Shown in pieces: positions 1 to 6,561 of a DNA stretch of 9,552 nt. Origin of the DNA: Nitrospina sp. (GTDB lineage Bacteria > Nitrospinota > Nitrospinia > Nitrospinales > Nitrospinaceae); assembly GCA_004357365.1 (NCBI GenBank), contig SMVT01000104.1, positions 1 through 9,552 of the forward strand. Direction: 5' to 3'. A program made the position numbers and the translations under genes. The first letter of the stretch is position 1; each line of letters opens with the position of its first letter. The notes beneath the pieces were generated by a model that was not told the DNA's origin, did no database searches, and saw nothing but the letters and a program-made list of their open reading frames with translations.

Positions 1-200
1 ATCAATTGCGCGCCACGTCCCACCTGCGAGGTCAGCGTGCCACCGCCCAACGAAGTGCTGAACAGATCGCCGAAGACGGCTTTACTGCTTTTGAATCCCG
101 TCGTGTTGATGTTGGAAATATTGTCTCCAATGATGTTGAGGGCTCTGGAATTGGTCAGAATCCCGGAAACGCCGGTTGCTAATGTTCCTATGAGTGACAT
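1..200 (-). CDS. flgE: Flagellar hook protein FlgE, N-terminal fragment (runs off left edge)
   Basis: The first 66 codons of a rod/hook-family protein are visible, reading leftwards from an ATG at 198-200. The start MSLIGTLATGVSGI and the segment NIIGDNISNINTTGFKSS (about residues 23-40) match the N-terminal 'flagella basal body rod' signature shared by FlgE, FlgF, FlgG and FlgB/C. The following AVFGDLFSTS is typical of FlgE. FlgE is exported by the flagellar type III system and polymerises into the hook linking rod and filament. A TCTCCT block at 207-212 (AGGAGA on the minus strand) lies 6 nt before the ATG and fixes the start. The gene follows flgD by 17 bp, the usual fliK-flgD-flgE order, which favours FlgE over the distal-rod paralogues FlgF/FlgG. 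The C-terminal part that would settle this is outside the window. Confidence 0.88.
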   Translation of the reverse strand, partial: MSLIGTLATGVSGILTNSRALNIIGDNISNINTTGFKSSKAVFGDLFSTSLGGGTLTSQVGRGAQL

Positions 201-217
201 AATCTATCTCCTACTGC

Positions 218-877
218 TTAGTTGATGGATACTCTCGTTATTTGTTCCGCGGGCAGTTTCTGACCGTTGACCACGGCGAACGCGGCGCCTTCCTCAAAGA
301 GCACGTCCGTCACCAGGCCGGTGGTGAAGGTCTGCGTGTTGATGAATACGCCATTGGAATTCGTGGCCCGGACCTCGAACGTGTACAATCCGGAACCCAC
401 GGCGTTGCCCTGGCTGTCGAGTCCGTTCCAGACGATCAGGTTACCGCCTTCCTCGCCGGGACCGTTGAGGGTGTTCACCAGATTCCCGGTGGCGTTGTAA
501 ATCTCAATTTGGGTCGATGCGGCCTCCGAATCGAGCGTATAACTCAGATTGGTGGTTGCTCCCTGTGTGTGCTCGAACGAGTTGCCGGGGACATCGACCT
601 GTTTGCCGATGAGGTTGATCATTGAGGCATTGCCCATCGCCTGTTGCGCCTTGAGCAGATCCTCCAGCGTGCTGTTGACGTTGGTCATCTGTTCGAGAGC
701 ACTGAACTGCGCCAGTTGGGCGGTGAACTCCGTGGCCTCCATCGGATTCAAGGGATCTTGTGCGCTGAGCTGAGCCACCAACAGCCGCAGGAAATCATCC
801 TTGCCCAGCGTCTGTTGTGCGCTGGCCGGCGTGGTCGACGTGTTCGATTCGGCGTGCGGTAAAATGCCTTCAATCAT
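218..877 (-). CDS. flgD: Flagellar hook capping/scaffold protein FlgD
   Basis: 219 residues, a usual length for FlgD. FlgD sits at the tip of the growing hook, promotes FlgE assembly and is later discarded. The N-terminal cap domain is clear: LGKDDFLRLLVAQLSAQDPL (24-43) followed by MEATEFTAQLAQFSALEQM (46-64), the hallmark of the family. An LIGKQV motif (89-94) opens the C-terminal half, followed by a beta-rich FlgD Ig-like domain (about 110-172, with VWNGLDSQGNAVGSGLYTF at 149-167). The last part (about 185-217) resembles the Tudor-like segment of other FlgD proteins. The ATG at 875-877 is preceded by a perfect AGGAGG (minus strand, 886-891) with an 8-nt spacer. It lies 41 bp downstream of fliK and 17 bp upstream of flgE on the same strand, consistent with one operon. 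Confidence 0.95.
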   Translation of the reverse strand: MIEGILPHAESNTSTTPASAQQTLGKDDFLRLLVAQLSAQDPLNPMEATEFTAQLAQFSALEQMTNVNSTLEDLLKAQQAMGNASMINLIGKQVDVPGNSFEHTQGATTNLSYTLDSEAASTQIEIYNATGNLVNTLNGPGEEGGNLIVWNGLDSQGNAVGSGLYTFEVRATNSNGVFINTQTFTTGLVTDVLFEEGAAFAVVNGQKLPAEQITRVSIN

Positions 878-918
878 GATTCCTGCCTCCTGCTAAATTA
901 GGTCCTGCGTCCAAGGCA

Positions 919-2628
919 TCAGGCGAAGATGCTGATGGATTGGTTTTCATCCATAAAAACGGGCCGGTGAAGAACAATGCTTGCTTCTGCCGACTCATGG
1001 GCCAGCGGGCCCCCCTGTCCCAGTTGCGCCAGATAGTCCAGAGCGTCCTTGTGCCCGTGGGCCGATTGGCTGGCGTTGCCGCCCACCAGTACGTTGAAGC
1101 TGTCGATCTTGACGCCTTGGTGGGTGATGGCATCTTTCAACTGCGACAGATTGTTTTCGATCATCAATTTCACAATATTGCTTTCGACGACGAGGGTCGC
1201 GCGCACCGTTTCACCGCTGATCGACACGTTCATCCGGACGGTTCCCAGCGAGGGCGGGTCCAGCTTGATATGCACTTCCCGCTGGTTGCCGAATCCCCGC
1301 AGGGTGAACTTTTCGATGATCTGCGCGGTGATGGGTTTGTCCATGGATGCGCGTCCGTTATAGGTTTCGGTGACCGCCGGTTTCACCAACTCAGCCGCAC
1401 GGGCGGCGGCGTCCGTCATCGCGGCAGGGGACTGCCCCGGCGCGCCCTCACCCAGAATACTCTGCACCGGTTGTCCGGAGGCATTCAGATTCTGCAAGGG
1501 AGATGTTGCCGCTTTATTGATCAATGGATTGGTTTGGGCATTGCCGGTGTTGGACGATTTGTCCGGCGCCAGCAGGGACGCCAGCGTTGCCAGCCGCTCT
1601 CCCGCGAGTCCGGAAACACTTCGGTGAGCTTCGGCAGAATGCCCCGTCGATCCCTTGGAATCTCCGCTGGAGTTCTGCAGGTTGCCGGAGCCGGGCTGGT
1701 TTGCGGTTTGAGGTTTGGCGACAATGCCCTCGGCAGCGGTCTTGGCCGATTGCGCCGTGTTTTCGTTAAGCGGTTGCGGGGTGCCGGCCGTTCGCATCTG
1801 CTGGATGACCTGTTGCGCTTCTTGCCGGGTCAATCCCGCCCGCACCAAAAGATCGATGACGCGTTGTTCCGGTTGATTCAACCGCCCTGCGGCCACATCA
1901 AGAACATGATTCGCAAGGGGAGCCTGGGCGGCCTGGTTCGACGCCGTCAGCAAGCCGCGCAAGGCGTGGAGGATGCCATGAACACCGGCCGCGTCCCCGT
2001 TCTGCAAGGCGGATACCAGTAGGTCGATGGTTGCCGAATCGATATTCAAACCCGCCAGCAGTTCCCTCAGGGTATCGATGGCGTGTGACCCTTCTTCGCT
2101 CAAACCATGAGCCTCAAATAGACCCGCCAGAATATCGGTTGCCGATTGATTCGGATGATCCACCAAACCGGGTGCGTCATCCGCCGGATTTAAATTTTCC
2201 ATTAGAGTGTCTAACGGTAAGGCAAAAGGATTCACCGGCGCCTGGGGTGCCGGAGCATTGAAATTGGAAGAAGGCGCATCCGGGTTACCATGAGTTTGAT
2301 TATGCAGTGGCGCCGGACCCCGCCCTTCAGAGGCCGGGGTTGCCGGTGGGGTGTCCCTGGGTTGATGATCGGGATGCGCTGCAGGGGTCGTCTCGTTTTG
2401 AGACACCGGAGCCGGGTTGCGGGATTCCCGGGGCGCCGGGTTTTCCCGCGCTTCATTGGACTGCGATGCCGTCGCCGGTGACTCCTCCTGATGCGATTCC
2501 ACCCTCGCTTCGAGAACCCGATCAAACCGTTGACGATCGCTTTGCTCCAGATGGGACACCTGGAACGACGCTTCCGGTTTGTCCGGGCTTTTCGCAATCA
2601 GGTTTAAAATGTTGGTTTCGTTGACCAC
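919..2628 (-). CDS. fliK: Flagellar hook-length control protein FliK
   Basis: 569 residues. FliK is secreted during hook assembly, gauges hook length and triggers the FlhB substrate switch from hook to filament proteins. The conserved C-terminal Flg_hook domain spans about 437-515 and includes the diagnostic LDPPSLGTVRM (456-466). The rest is low in conservation, as expected for this family: residues 45-135 are rich in Pro, Asn, Ser, Glu and Ala and probably disordered; 160-280 look helical (ILAGLFEAHG, LRELLAGLN, VIDLLVRAGL); 285-400 form another Gln/Asn/Ser-rich linker. The C-terminus ends in VFMDENQSISIFA. The start is a GTG at 2626-2628 with an AGGG at 2637-2640 (minus strand) 8 nt upstream. 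An ATG at 2634-2636 is out of frame and stops quickly, so it is not the start. It is the first gene after the sigma-54 promoter at 2689-2704. Confidence 0.92.
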   Translation of the reverse strand: MVNETNILNLIAKSPDKPEASFQVSHLEQSDRQRFDRVLEARVESHQEESPATASQSNEARENPAPRESRNPAPVSQNETTPAAHPDHQPRDTPPATPASEGRGPAPLHNQTHGNPDAPSSNFNAPAPQAPVNPFALPLDTLMENLNPADDAPGLVDHPNQSATDILAGLFEAHGLSEEGSHAIDTLRELLAGLNIDSATIDLLVSALQNGDAAGVHGILHALRGLLTASNQAAQAPLANHVLDVAAGRLNQPEQRVIDLLVRAGLTRQEAQQVIQQMRTAGTPQPLNENTAQSAKTAAEGIVAKPQTANQPGSGNLQNSSGDSKGSTGHSAEAHRSVSGLAGERLATLASLLAPDKSSNTGNAQTNPLINKAATSPLQNLNASGQPVQSILGEGAPGQSPAAMTDAAARAAELVKPAVTETYNGRASMDKPITAQIIEKFTLRGFGNQREVHIKLDPPSLGTVRMNVSISGETVRATLVVESNIVKLMIENNLSQLKDAITHQGVKIDSFNVLVGGNASQSAHGHKDALDYLAQLGQGGPLAHESAEASIVLHRPVFMDENQSISIFA

Positions 2629-2688
2629 TGATTCATCCCTTTAAAATGATCAAGACACACTTCTCGGGTAATCATCCGGTTAATAGGG

Positions 2689-2704
2689 AGCAAGCCCTGT
2701 GCCA
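2689..2704 (-). promoter_or_regulatory. Sigma-54 (-24/-12) promoter of the fliK-flgD-flgE operon
   Basis: On the minus strand the sequence reads TGGCAC (2699-2704), five bases, then TTGCT (2689-2693). This matches the sigma-54 consensus TGGCAC-N5-TTGCW at every position with correct spacing. Transcription would start near 2678, leaving a leader of about 50 nt before the fliK GTG at 2628. Hook-class flagellar operons are sigma-54 dependent in many Proteobacteria and related phyla, so the context agrees. A short inverted repeat, TCAAC-CT-GTTGA at 2720-2731, lies just upstream. I could not identify a convincing binding site for the bacterial enhancer-binding protein that sigma-54 requires. Confidence 0.85.
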
Positions 2705-2805
2705 AATCGGGGCCTCTAATCAACCTGTTGAAATTTTGCCTGTTAGGGGAGCGGGAGGGGGAAATGGCCCCGGCGGAACCGCGGGCAAGAACTGCCCATC
2801 GGGCA

Positions 2806-2842
2806 AAATCTGCTCCTGCCGGGCGTGGCCCGGAGCAGATTT
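2806..2842. repeat. Compound inverted repeat / hairpin in the fliK upstream region
   Basis: An outer 9-bp perfect stem (2806-2814 with 2834-2842) encloses a 4-nt one-sided bulge and an inner 6-bp GC stem, CCGGGC-GTG-GCCCGG (2819-2833). Neither strand has a clean U-run after the stem, so it is not a convincing intrinsic terminator, although the minus-strand copy ends in TTTT within the stem. It lies about 100 bp upstream of the sigma-54 promoter. Confidence 0.6.
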
Positions 2843-2860
2843 CTAAAAGCCGAACGGTCG

Positions 2861-2930
2861 TTCCACTCAGGATGACACAACGTAGCTTTTTGTTGTCATT
2901 CTGAGCGGAATGGAATGGAGAGAAGAATCT
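2861..2930. repeat. Intergenic repeat element with 17-bp inverted arms
   Basis: The left arm TTCCACTCAGGATGACA (2861-2877) pairs with TGTCATTCTGAGCGGAA (2894-2910) except at two positions. One of these (2871) is a G.U pair in a plus-strand transcript and the other (2865) is a G.U pair in a minus-strand transcript. A 16-nt loop separates the arms. The right arm continues into GGAGAGAAGAATCTGGG. From memory, the core TGTCATTCTGAGCG...GAAGAATCT recurs in intergenic regions of many unrelated bacterial genomes. I cannot count copies from this window alone. No protein is encoded. Confidence 0.65.
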
Positions 2931-2946
2931 GGGTTTTAATTTACCT

Positions 2947-2977
2947 GCGGCGGTTCGCCGCTGCCAATTCTTTTTTC
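2947..2977 (+). repeat. GC hairpin followed by a T-run (terminator-like, orphan)
   Basis: GCGGCG-GTT-CGCCGC forms a 6-bp GC stem (2947-2961). After six bases comes TTCTTTTTTC (2968-2977). On the plus strand this resembles an intrinsic terminator, but no plus-strand gene lies upstream of it and the stem-to-T-run gap is longer than usual. It is more likely part of the surrounding repeat cluster. Confidence 0.4.
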
Positions 2978-3001
2978 CTGTTCCATGTTCCCTGCTCCCT
3001 G
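2974..3001. repeat. Degenerate heptamer tandem repeat, four copies
   Basis: Four consecutive 7-nt units can be read: TTTCCTG, TTCCATG, TTCCCTG and CTCCCTG, each differing from TTCCCTG by at most one base. The array sits in non-coding DNA between the orphan hairpin and the zinc-ribbon gene. Its role is unknown. Slippage-generated heptamers of this kind are known in intergenic DNA of several phyla. Confidence 0.55.
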
Positions 3002-3046
3002 TTTCGGTTTATATTCTGTCAACTGGCCCTGCCACTTACGCAAAGG

Positions 3047-3063
3047 TCTCCTTGCTAAGGGGA
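3047..3063. repeat. Small inverted repeat downstream of the zinc-ribbon gene
   Basis: TCTCCTT-GCT-AAGGGGA forms a 7-bp stem with one G.T pair and a 3-nt loop. It lies about 45 bp past the stop codon of the minus-strand zinc-ribbon gene. It could contribute to 3' end formation, but neither strand shows a U-run, so I do not call it a terminator. The next stretch also holds TTCCT-A-AGGAA (3085-3095). Confidence 0.4.
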
Positions 3064-3108
3064 GGAGGGATTTTATGACTCGGTTTCCTAAGGAAGAATT
3101 TGTTTATT

Positions 3109-3633
3109 TTAGAGAGGGTCCAAGGGAGTTTTCTTGGGGAACAGGGGTTTGGGGGTCAGGAAGCGGAAGAGTTGGACAATGACACGGGCCGATTCCTGGG
3201 TATCCGGGTGGGTCAGGTTTTCGGGTTTGATATTTTCTTCGAACAGGGTTTTGAAATAGGCGGCCGCGGTTTGTCGGCTGGACTCCGAGGGCGATTGCGC
3301 TTCCAGGCCGGCCAACGCTCCGACATCCACCCAGAATCCTCCGCACTTGGCGCACTGGTCGATTTCATAACGGAACCGGCGGTTGAAACAATGACGGTAC
3401 AGTAGGGTCTGGATGCATTTGGGACAGGGGTGTTGAATATCCCGGAACACGTGGACCCCCTCGGCGCGTTCCACGTGGAGCAGGGCTTCGCCGGCGGCCG
3501 GGTTCCGGTCCTTCAGCTTTTTGATTTCGTTCCATTTGAACCAGAGGCCGCCGCAACTGTCGGCGCAGGCCAGGACTTTGACGCCGGCGACGGCCAGGGC
3601 TTTCAATGCGTTGTTGCACGCCGGGCAATTCAT
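3109..3633 (-). CDS. Protein with two zf-TFIIB-like zinc ribbons
   Basis: 174 residues, predicted soluble. Two zinc-ribbon modules of the zf-TFIIB family are visible. The first uses C3, C6, C23 and C27, followed by GGLWFKWNEIKKL (28-40). The second uses C70, C73, C94 and C97, followed by GGFWVDVGALAGL (98-110). The CGGxW signature after the last cysteine pair is characteristic. The first ribbon has a CxxxC rather than CxxC second pair. The C-terminal third (about 115-174) is probably helical and ends in a Pro/Lys-rich tail. The molecular role of these bacterial proteins is not established; nucleic-acid or protein binding is inferred from the fold. The ATG at 3631-3633 has no good Shine-Dalgarno site, but a TATAAT lies 6 nt upstream, which would allow a leaderless mRNA. 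It is transcribed away from its plus-strand neighbour. Confidence 0.85.
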   Translation of the reverse strand: MNCPACNNALKALAVAGVKVLACADSCGGLWFKWNEIKKLKDRNPAAGEALLHVERAEGVHVFRDIQHPCPKCIQTLLYRHCFNRRFRYEIDQCAKCGGFWVDVGALAGLEAQSPSESSRQTAAAYFKTLFEENIKPENLTHPDTQESARVIVQLFRFLTPKPLFPKKTPLDPL

Positions 3634-3639
3634 GGACCT

Positions 3640-3645
3640 ATTATA
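3640..3645 (-). promoter_or_regulatory. Candidate -10 element of the zinc-ribbon gene
   Basis: A perfect TATAAT on the minus strand ends 6 nt before the ATG at 3631-3633, so transcription would start at or next to the start codon. No good -35 is seen at 16-18 nt spacing (GTGGCG at 17). The absence of a Shine-Dalgarno site at this gene fits a leaderless transcript, but the evidence is limited to one hexamer. Confidence 0.3.
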
Positions 3646-3746
3646 GATGAAGAGAGGATCGACGCCACCTCAGGCGAGGCATTGACAGGGTGTTCCCGTT
3701 TCCAATAAATTGGGCCAGTCTTTTTAGGTTAGATCATTTAAATCAA

Positions 3747-3752
3747 TATAAT
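3747..3752 (+). promoter_or_regulatory. Isolated consensus -10 hexamer
   Basis: A perfect TATAAT lies in an AT-rich stretch of the 241-bp divergent intergenic region, with only TTAGGT at the -35 distance. A TTGACA at 3682-3687 has only ATAAAT 17 nt downstream. These may be secondary promoters for the plus-strand gene at 3875 or chance matches. A small CCGGC-AAA-GCCGG hairpin (3768-3780) follows. Confidence 0.2.
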
Positions 3753-3790
3753 AAGAGGTTTTGAGGACCGGCAAAGCCGGACAAGTTCGA

Positions 3791-3819
3791 TTGACAAACC
3801 CCGGCGCTTCACTTACATT
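3791..3819 (+). promoter_or_regulatory. Sigma-70-type promoter for the two-helix membrane protein
   Basis: A perfect -35 TTGACA (3791-3796) is followed after exactly 17 nt by TACATT (3814-3819, four of six matches to TATAAT). Transcription would start near 3826 and leave a leader of about 49 nt before the ATG at 3875. It is the best sigma-70-like match in the divergent intergenic region. Confidence 0.55.
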
Positions 3820-3874
3820 TAAAACATACCGTTGTTCACTTCCTTTTTCATAACTATATCAAATCCTTACTCAA

Positions 3875-4513
3875 ATGCCCCTCGAAACCGAATATATCAA
3901 CCCCAACGTCATATTGACCACGCGGGTAAGCCCGAAATTAAGAGATTGGATCAAATACATCCATTGCGCCGGCCTGATTCTGCTCACCTTGTTTCTATCG
4001 GCTTACGAATTGGGTTCGGCCCTGTGGATGGTTTTCCCCATCGCAATGTTGTGGGGGGGTGTGATCTGGTATTTGAAGCGGCGGCCGACTATTGTGCTGG
4101 AAGGCCAGGACCGGAAAATTCAGCTCGCCGGCCTCACCAAGTTCGGCAGGGCCCAGTCATTGCCGGGCAAGCTGGTGGAAAAGGTCACCGTGTTGGCGGA
4201 TGTTGAGGGCCGGGAACGCGGTCAATATATTCCGCAACTGGTGTTGCGCAGCCTGAAGGGGAAAAAGAAAAAACTGGTGATCAGTTGTTTTCCTCTTGAA
4301 GATATTGTGCAGGCGCATTATACCGCGCAATTGCTGGCGAGCTTCAGCCGCGCGGACGCCTTCGATTTTAAAGGCAACACCCTGCCACCGTTATCGAGCC
4401 ATATCCCCAACCGGTTTCTGGCTGGCAAGGGCCAATCCCTCAACTCGGTTGCCTCCGCCATGAAGAAAGCTAAAGCCCAGAAAGGCGCCCGCCAGGCCAA
4501 AGCCAGAGCCTGA
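3875..4513 (+). CDS. Unassigned protein with two predicted membrane helices and a Lys/Ala-rich tail
   Basis: 212 residues; I do not recognise the family. A short N-terminal segment (1-29) precedes two hydrophobic helices, about 31-46 and 48-67, separated by a very short turn containing Glu45, so they would form a hairpin in the inner membrane. The second ends in LKRRP, a positive-inside signal placing the large C-terminal part in the cytoplasm. Residues 72-155 alternate hydrophobic and polar positions like a small beta-rich domain (TIVLEGQDRKIQLAG, QLVLRSL, KKLVISCF) ending in a helix (EDIVQAHYTAQLLASF). This layout recalls bacterial membrane-anchored PH-like domains, but that is only an analogy. 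The tail (196-212) is very basic, KKAKAQKGARQAKARA. There is no clear Shine-Dalgarno site. The stop lies 35 bp from the convergent antiporter gene. Confidence 0.75.
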   Translation: MPLETEYINPNVILTTRVSPKLRDWIKYIHCAGLILLTLFLSAYELGSALWMVFPIAMLWGGVIWYLKRRPTIVLEGQDRKIQLAGLTKFGRAQSLPGKLVEKVTVLADVEGRERGQYIPQLVLRSLKGKKKKLVISCFPLEDIVQAHYTAQLLASFSRADAFDFKGNTLPPLSSHIPNRFLAGKGQSLNSVASAMKKAKAQKGARQAKARA

Positions 4514-4548
4514 CCCAACCGTTCTTTTTCCCGATTCACATTTATTGC

Positions 4549-6561
4549 TCAGGATGCCGGGGATGACGCCGTGTCGTTATCCGGGCCGGAACGCAACAGC
4601 CGCATGGCTTTGTCGACCTGCGCGTGGCGCCCGAATACAATGAGTACGTCTCCCGTCCGGATACAGAAGTCAGCCGGAGGATTGGGTTGCGCGTGGTTGT
4701 CGCGCACCACGGCGATCAGGGTAGCGCCGGTTTGCCGGGTCAACTCCCGATGGTCAAACTGCCTGCCGTGGGACCAGCATTCGTCCGTAACCTGATACGA
4801 TTGACTCAACGATGCGGTGAGGTAAGTGGAAAAATTGCGTAGGCTTTCCACGTTGAGCGATAGTCCGCGGAACATGCCGTAACCCTCCAGCCGCACCAGC
4901 TCCACCTGTTGCTCGATGATGTTGTTGGGCATTCGAAACTCCCTGAGCACCCGTGAAAAAATTTCAATGGAGGTTTCGAACTCCTCGGGGATCACCTGGT
5001 CCGCCCCGGCTTTCTTCAACTCGTCCACCTGCGAAGAGAACCGGGTGCGCACCATGATGAAAACCTCGGGATTGAGTTGGCGCGCCAGCCGGACCGATTG
5101 TTCGGTCGCCTTGTGATCGGGTATGGAGTACACGATGATTTTTGCCTGTGCGATGCCCACCCGGTCCAGGGTCGCGCGGTGGCTGACGTCTCCGTACAGG
5201 ATGGGGACGTCTTCTGTCAACGCATGTTTGATCAATTCGCCATCCATTTCCACCACCATGAAGGGAACATGCGTTTCCTTGAGCACCCGCGCCAGGTTGC
5301 GGCCGACGACGTCGTACCCGGCAATGATGACATGGCCTTTCAGCGTCTGCCCCGCCGGTTGCGTCGACTCCTCCGGAGCCTCGCCCGGAGTCCAGCGGGA
5401 AAACAGAATATGCGACGCCGGAGAGGACACCTGGATCAATAACGGAGCGATCAACATGGTTAATACGGCCACGGTCAAAAACGTTTGGTGATGGTCGGAT
5501 GAGAGAAGTCCCTGTGTAAGGGCCAGCCCCGCCAGAATCAGCGAGAACTCACCGACCTGCGCCAACCGCACTCCCACAATAAAAGAAATGCGCGCCGAGT
5601 TGCCCACCGCGACGGAGGCTAAAAAACCCGAGACCACCTTCATAACCACCAGGATGAGTGTGATCCCGAGGATAAGGGAAAAATGATCCAGAAAGTTGCC
5701 GATGTTCAACAGCATGCCGATGGAGATGAAAAAGATACTGCTGAAGTAATCCCTGAGCGGCAGGATATCGAGAATGATCTGGTGGCTGTACTCGGATTCG
5801 GAGATGATCAGCCCGGCGATGAAGGCGCCCATGGCCAACGACAACCCCAGTTGATGCGACACCCATCCGCTTCCCAGAATGATGAGGATCACCAGAAGAG
5901 TCAGATGTTCCTTGCTTCCCATGCGGGCGACGGCGCTCAGAAACCGGGGCACCAGAAGCCGCGACAGGAAAAAAATTCCCGCCACCGCGGCCAGCGCTTT
6001 GGCGAACGCCAGCGCGAAATCCGTTCCGGAAGTCTGACCGCTGTGGGCGAGCAGGGGAATCATCAGCATCAACGGTACGACGCACAAATCCTGAAACAGA
6101 AGGATGCCGATCGTGGTGCGGCCATGCAGGGTGTCCAACTCGGCGCGGTCGGTGACCATCTTGAAAACGATGGCGGTACTGCTGAGGGCGACCATCATTG
6201 CTAACGCGAGGATTACAGGATCGGGTCCCCCAAAGAAATTTTTGTGAAGGAAATACCAGGCCGCAATCGTCAATCCCATTTGCAGGACACCGGCGCTGAT
6301 GATCGATACCATATTTTTAAACAGATGGGAGATCGAAAACTCGAGTCCGATAATAAACAACAGTAAGATAATGCCGATTTCCGCAAGATTTTCCACCGAT
6401 GACGGATCGCCGATCCAGCCCAGGCAATGCGGGCCGATCAGAATTCCGGCGATCAGAAAACCCATAATGGAGGGCAGTCGGATTCGATGAAAAAAGACAT
6501 TAATGGGCAAAGAAACCAACAAAAGGAGAGTTAAATCTTGTATAATTTGCGGCATTTCCAA
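4549..6561 (-). CDS. KefB-like CPA2 cation:proton antiporter with RCK (TrkA-type) domains
   Basis: 670 residues from a TTG at 6559-6561, or 668 from the in-frame ATG at 6553-6555. GAGG (6567-6570, minus strand) lies 5 nt from the TTG and 11 nt from the ATG, so the start is ambiguous. Residues 5-380 form the multi-helix Na+/H+ exchanger core: PSIMGFLIAGILIGP (30-44), LSSTAIVFK (126-134), GILLFQDLCVVPL (152-164) with the Q157-D158 pair of the family, and FFISIGMLLNIG (277-288). Residues 409-535 are an RCK/TrkA_N Rossmann domain, with acidic residues at the end of beta-2 (E438/D440) and GDVSHRATL (457-465). Residues 550-656 are a TrkA_C domain. Such proteins export K+ (or Na+) in exchange for H+ at the inner membrane and are gated through the RCK part. 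Unusually, the nucleotide loop reads G415-Y-D417-V-V-G420, with Asp at the usual second Gly. It is transcribed divergently from amt. Confidence 0.92.
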   Translation of the reverse strand: MEMPQIIQDLTLLLLVSLPINVFFHRIRLPSIMGFLIAGILIGPHCLGWIGDPSSVENLAEIGIILLLFIIGLEFSISHLFKNMVSIISAGVLQMGLTIAAWYFLHKNFFGGPDPVILALAMMVALSSTAIVFKMVTDRAELDTLHGRTTIGILLFQDLCVVPLMLMIPLLAHSGQTSGTDFALAFAKALAAVAGIFFLSRLLVPRFLSAVARMGSKEHLTLLVILIILGSGWVSHQLGLSLAMGAFIAGLIISESEYSHQIILDILPLRDYFSSIFFISIGMLLNIGNFLDHFSLILGITLILVVMKVVSGFLASVAVGNSARISFIVGVRLAQVGEFSLILAGLALTQGLLSSDHHQTFLTVAVLTMLIAPLLIQVSSPASHILFSRWTPGEAPEESTQPAGQTLKGHVIIAGYDVVGRNLARVLKETHVPFMVVEMDGELIKHALTEDVPILYGDVSHRATLDRVGIAQAKIIVYSIPDHKATEQSVRLARQLNPEVFIMVRTRFSSQVDELKKAGADQVIPEEFETSIEIFSRVLREFRMPNNIIEQQVELVRLEGYGMFRGLSLNVESLRNFSTYLTASLSQSYQVTDECWSHGRQFDHRELTRQTGATLIAVVRDNHAQPNPPADFCIRTGDVLIVFGRHAQVDKAMRLLRSGPDNDTASSPAS

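Noticed and set aside
940..2022. 360-residue plus-strand open frame antisense to fliK
   Set aside because: fliK on the minus strand has a clear conserved domain, promoter and operon context. The antisense frame is Arg/Gly-rich without any recognisable motif or ribosome binding site.
2646..2846. 66-residue plus-strand open frame in the fliK upstream region
   Set aside because: It overlaps the sigma-54 promoter and a hairpin, has no ribosome binding site and a low-complexity Gly-rich composition.
2974..3001. Heptamer array as a CRISPR or iteron origin
   Set aside because: Only four 7-nt units without spacers, no cas or rep gene nearby, and no AT-rich unwinding region adjoining it.
2985..3405. 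Plus-strand open frames overlapping the zinc-ribbon gene
   Set aside because: They are antisense to the conserved cysteine modules or lie in the repeat cluster, and show no motif.
5683..6204. 173-residue plus-strand open frame antisense to the antiporter
   Set aside because: It is His/Gln/Arg-rich, typical of the reverse of a membrane-protein gene, and overlaps conserved antiporter helices.
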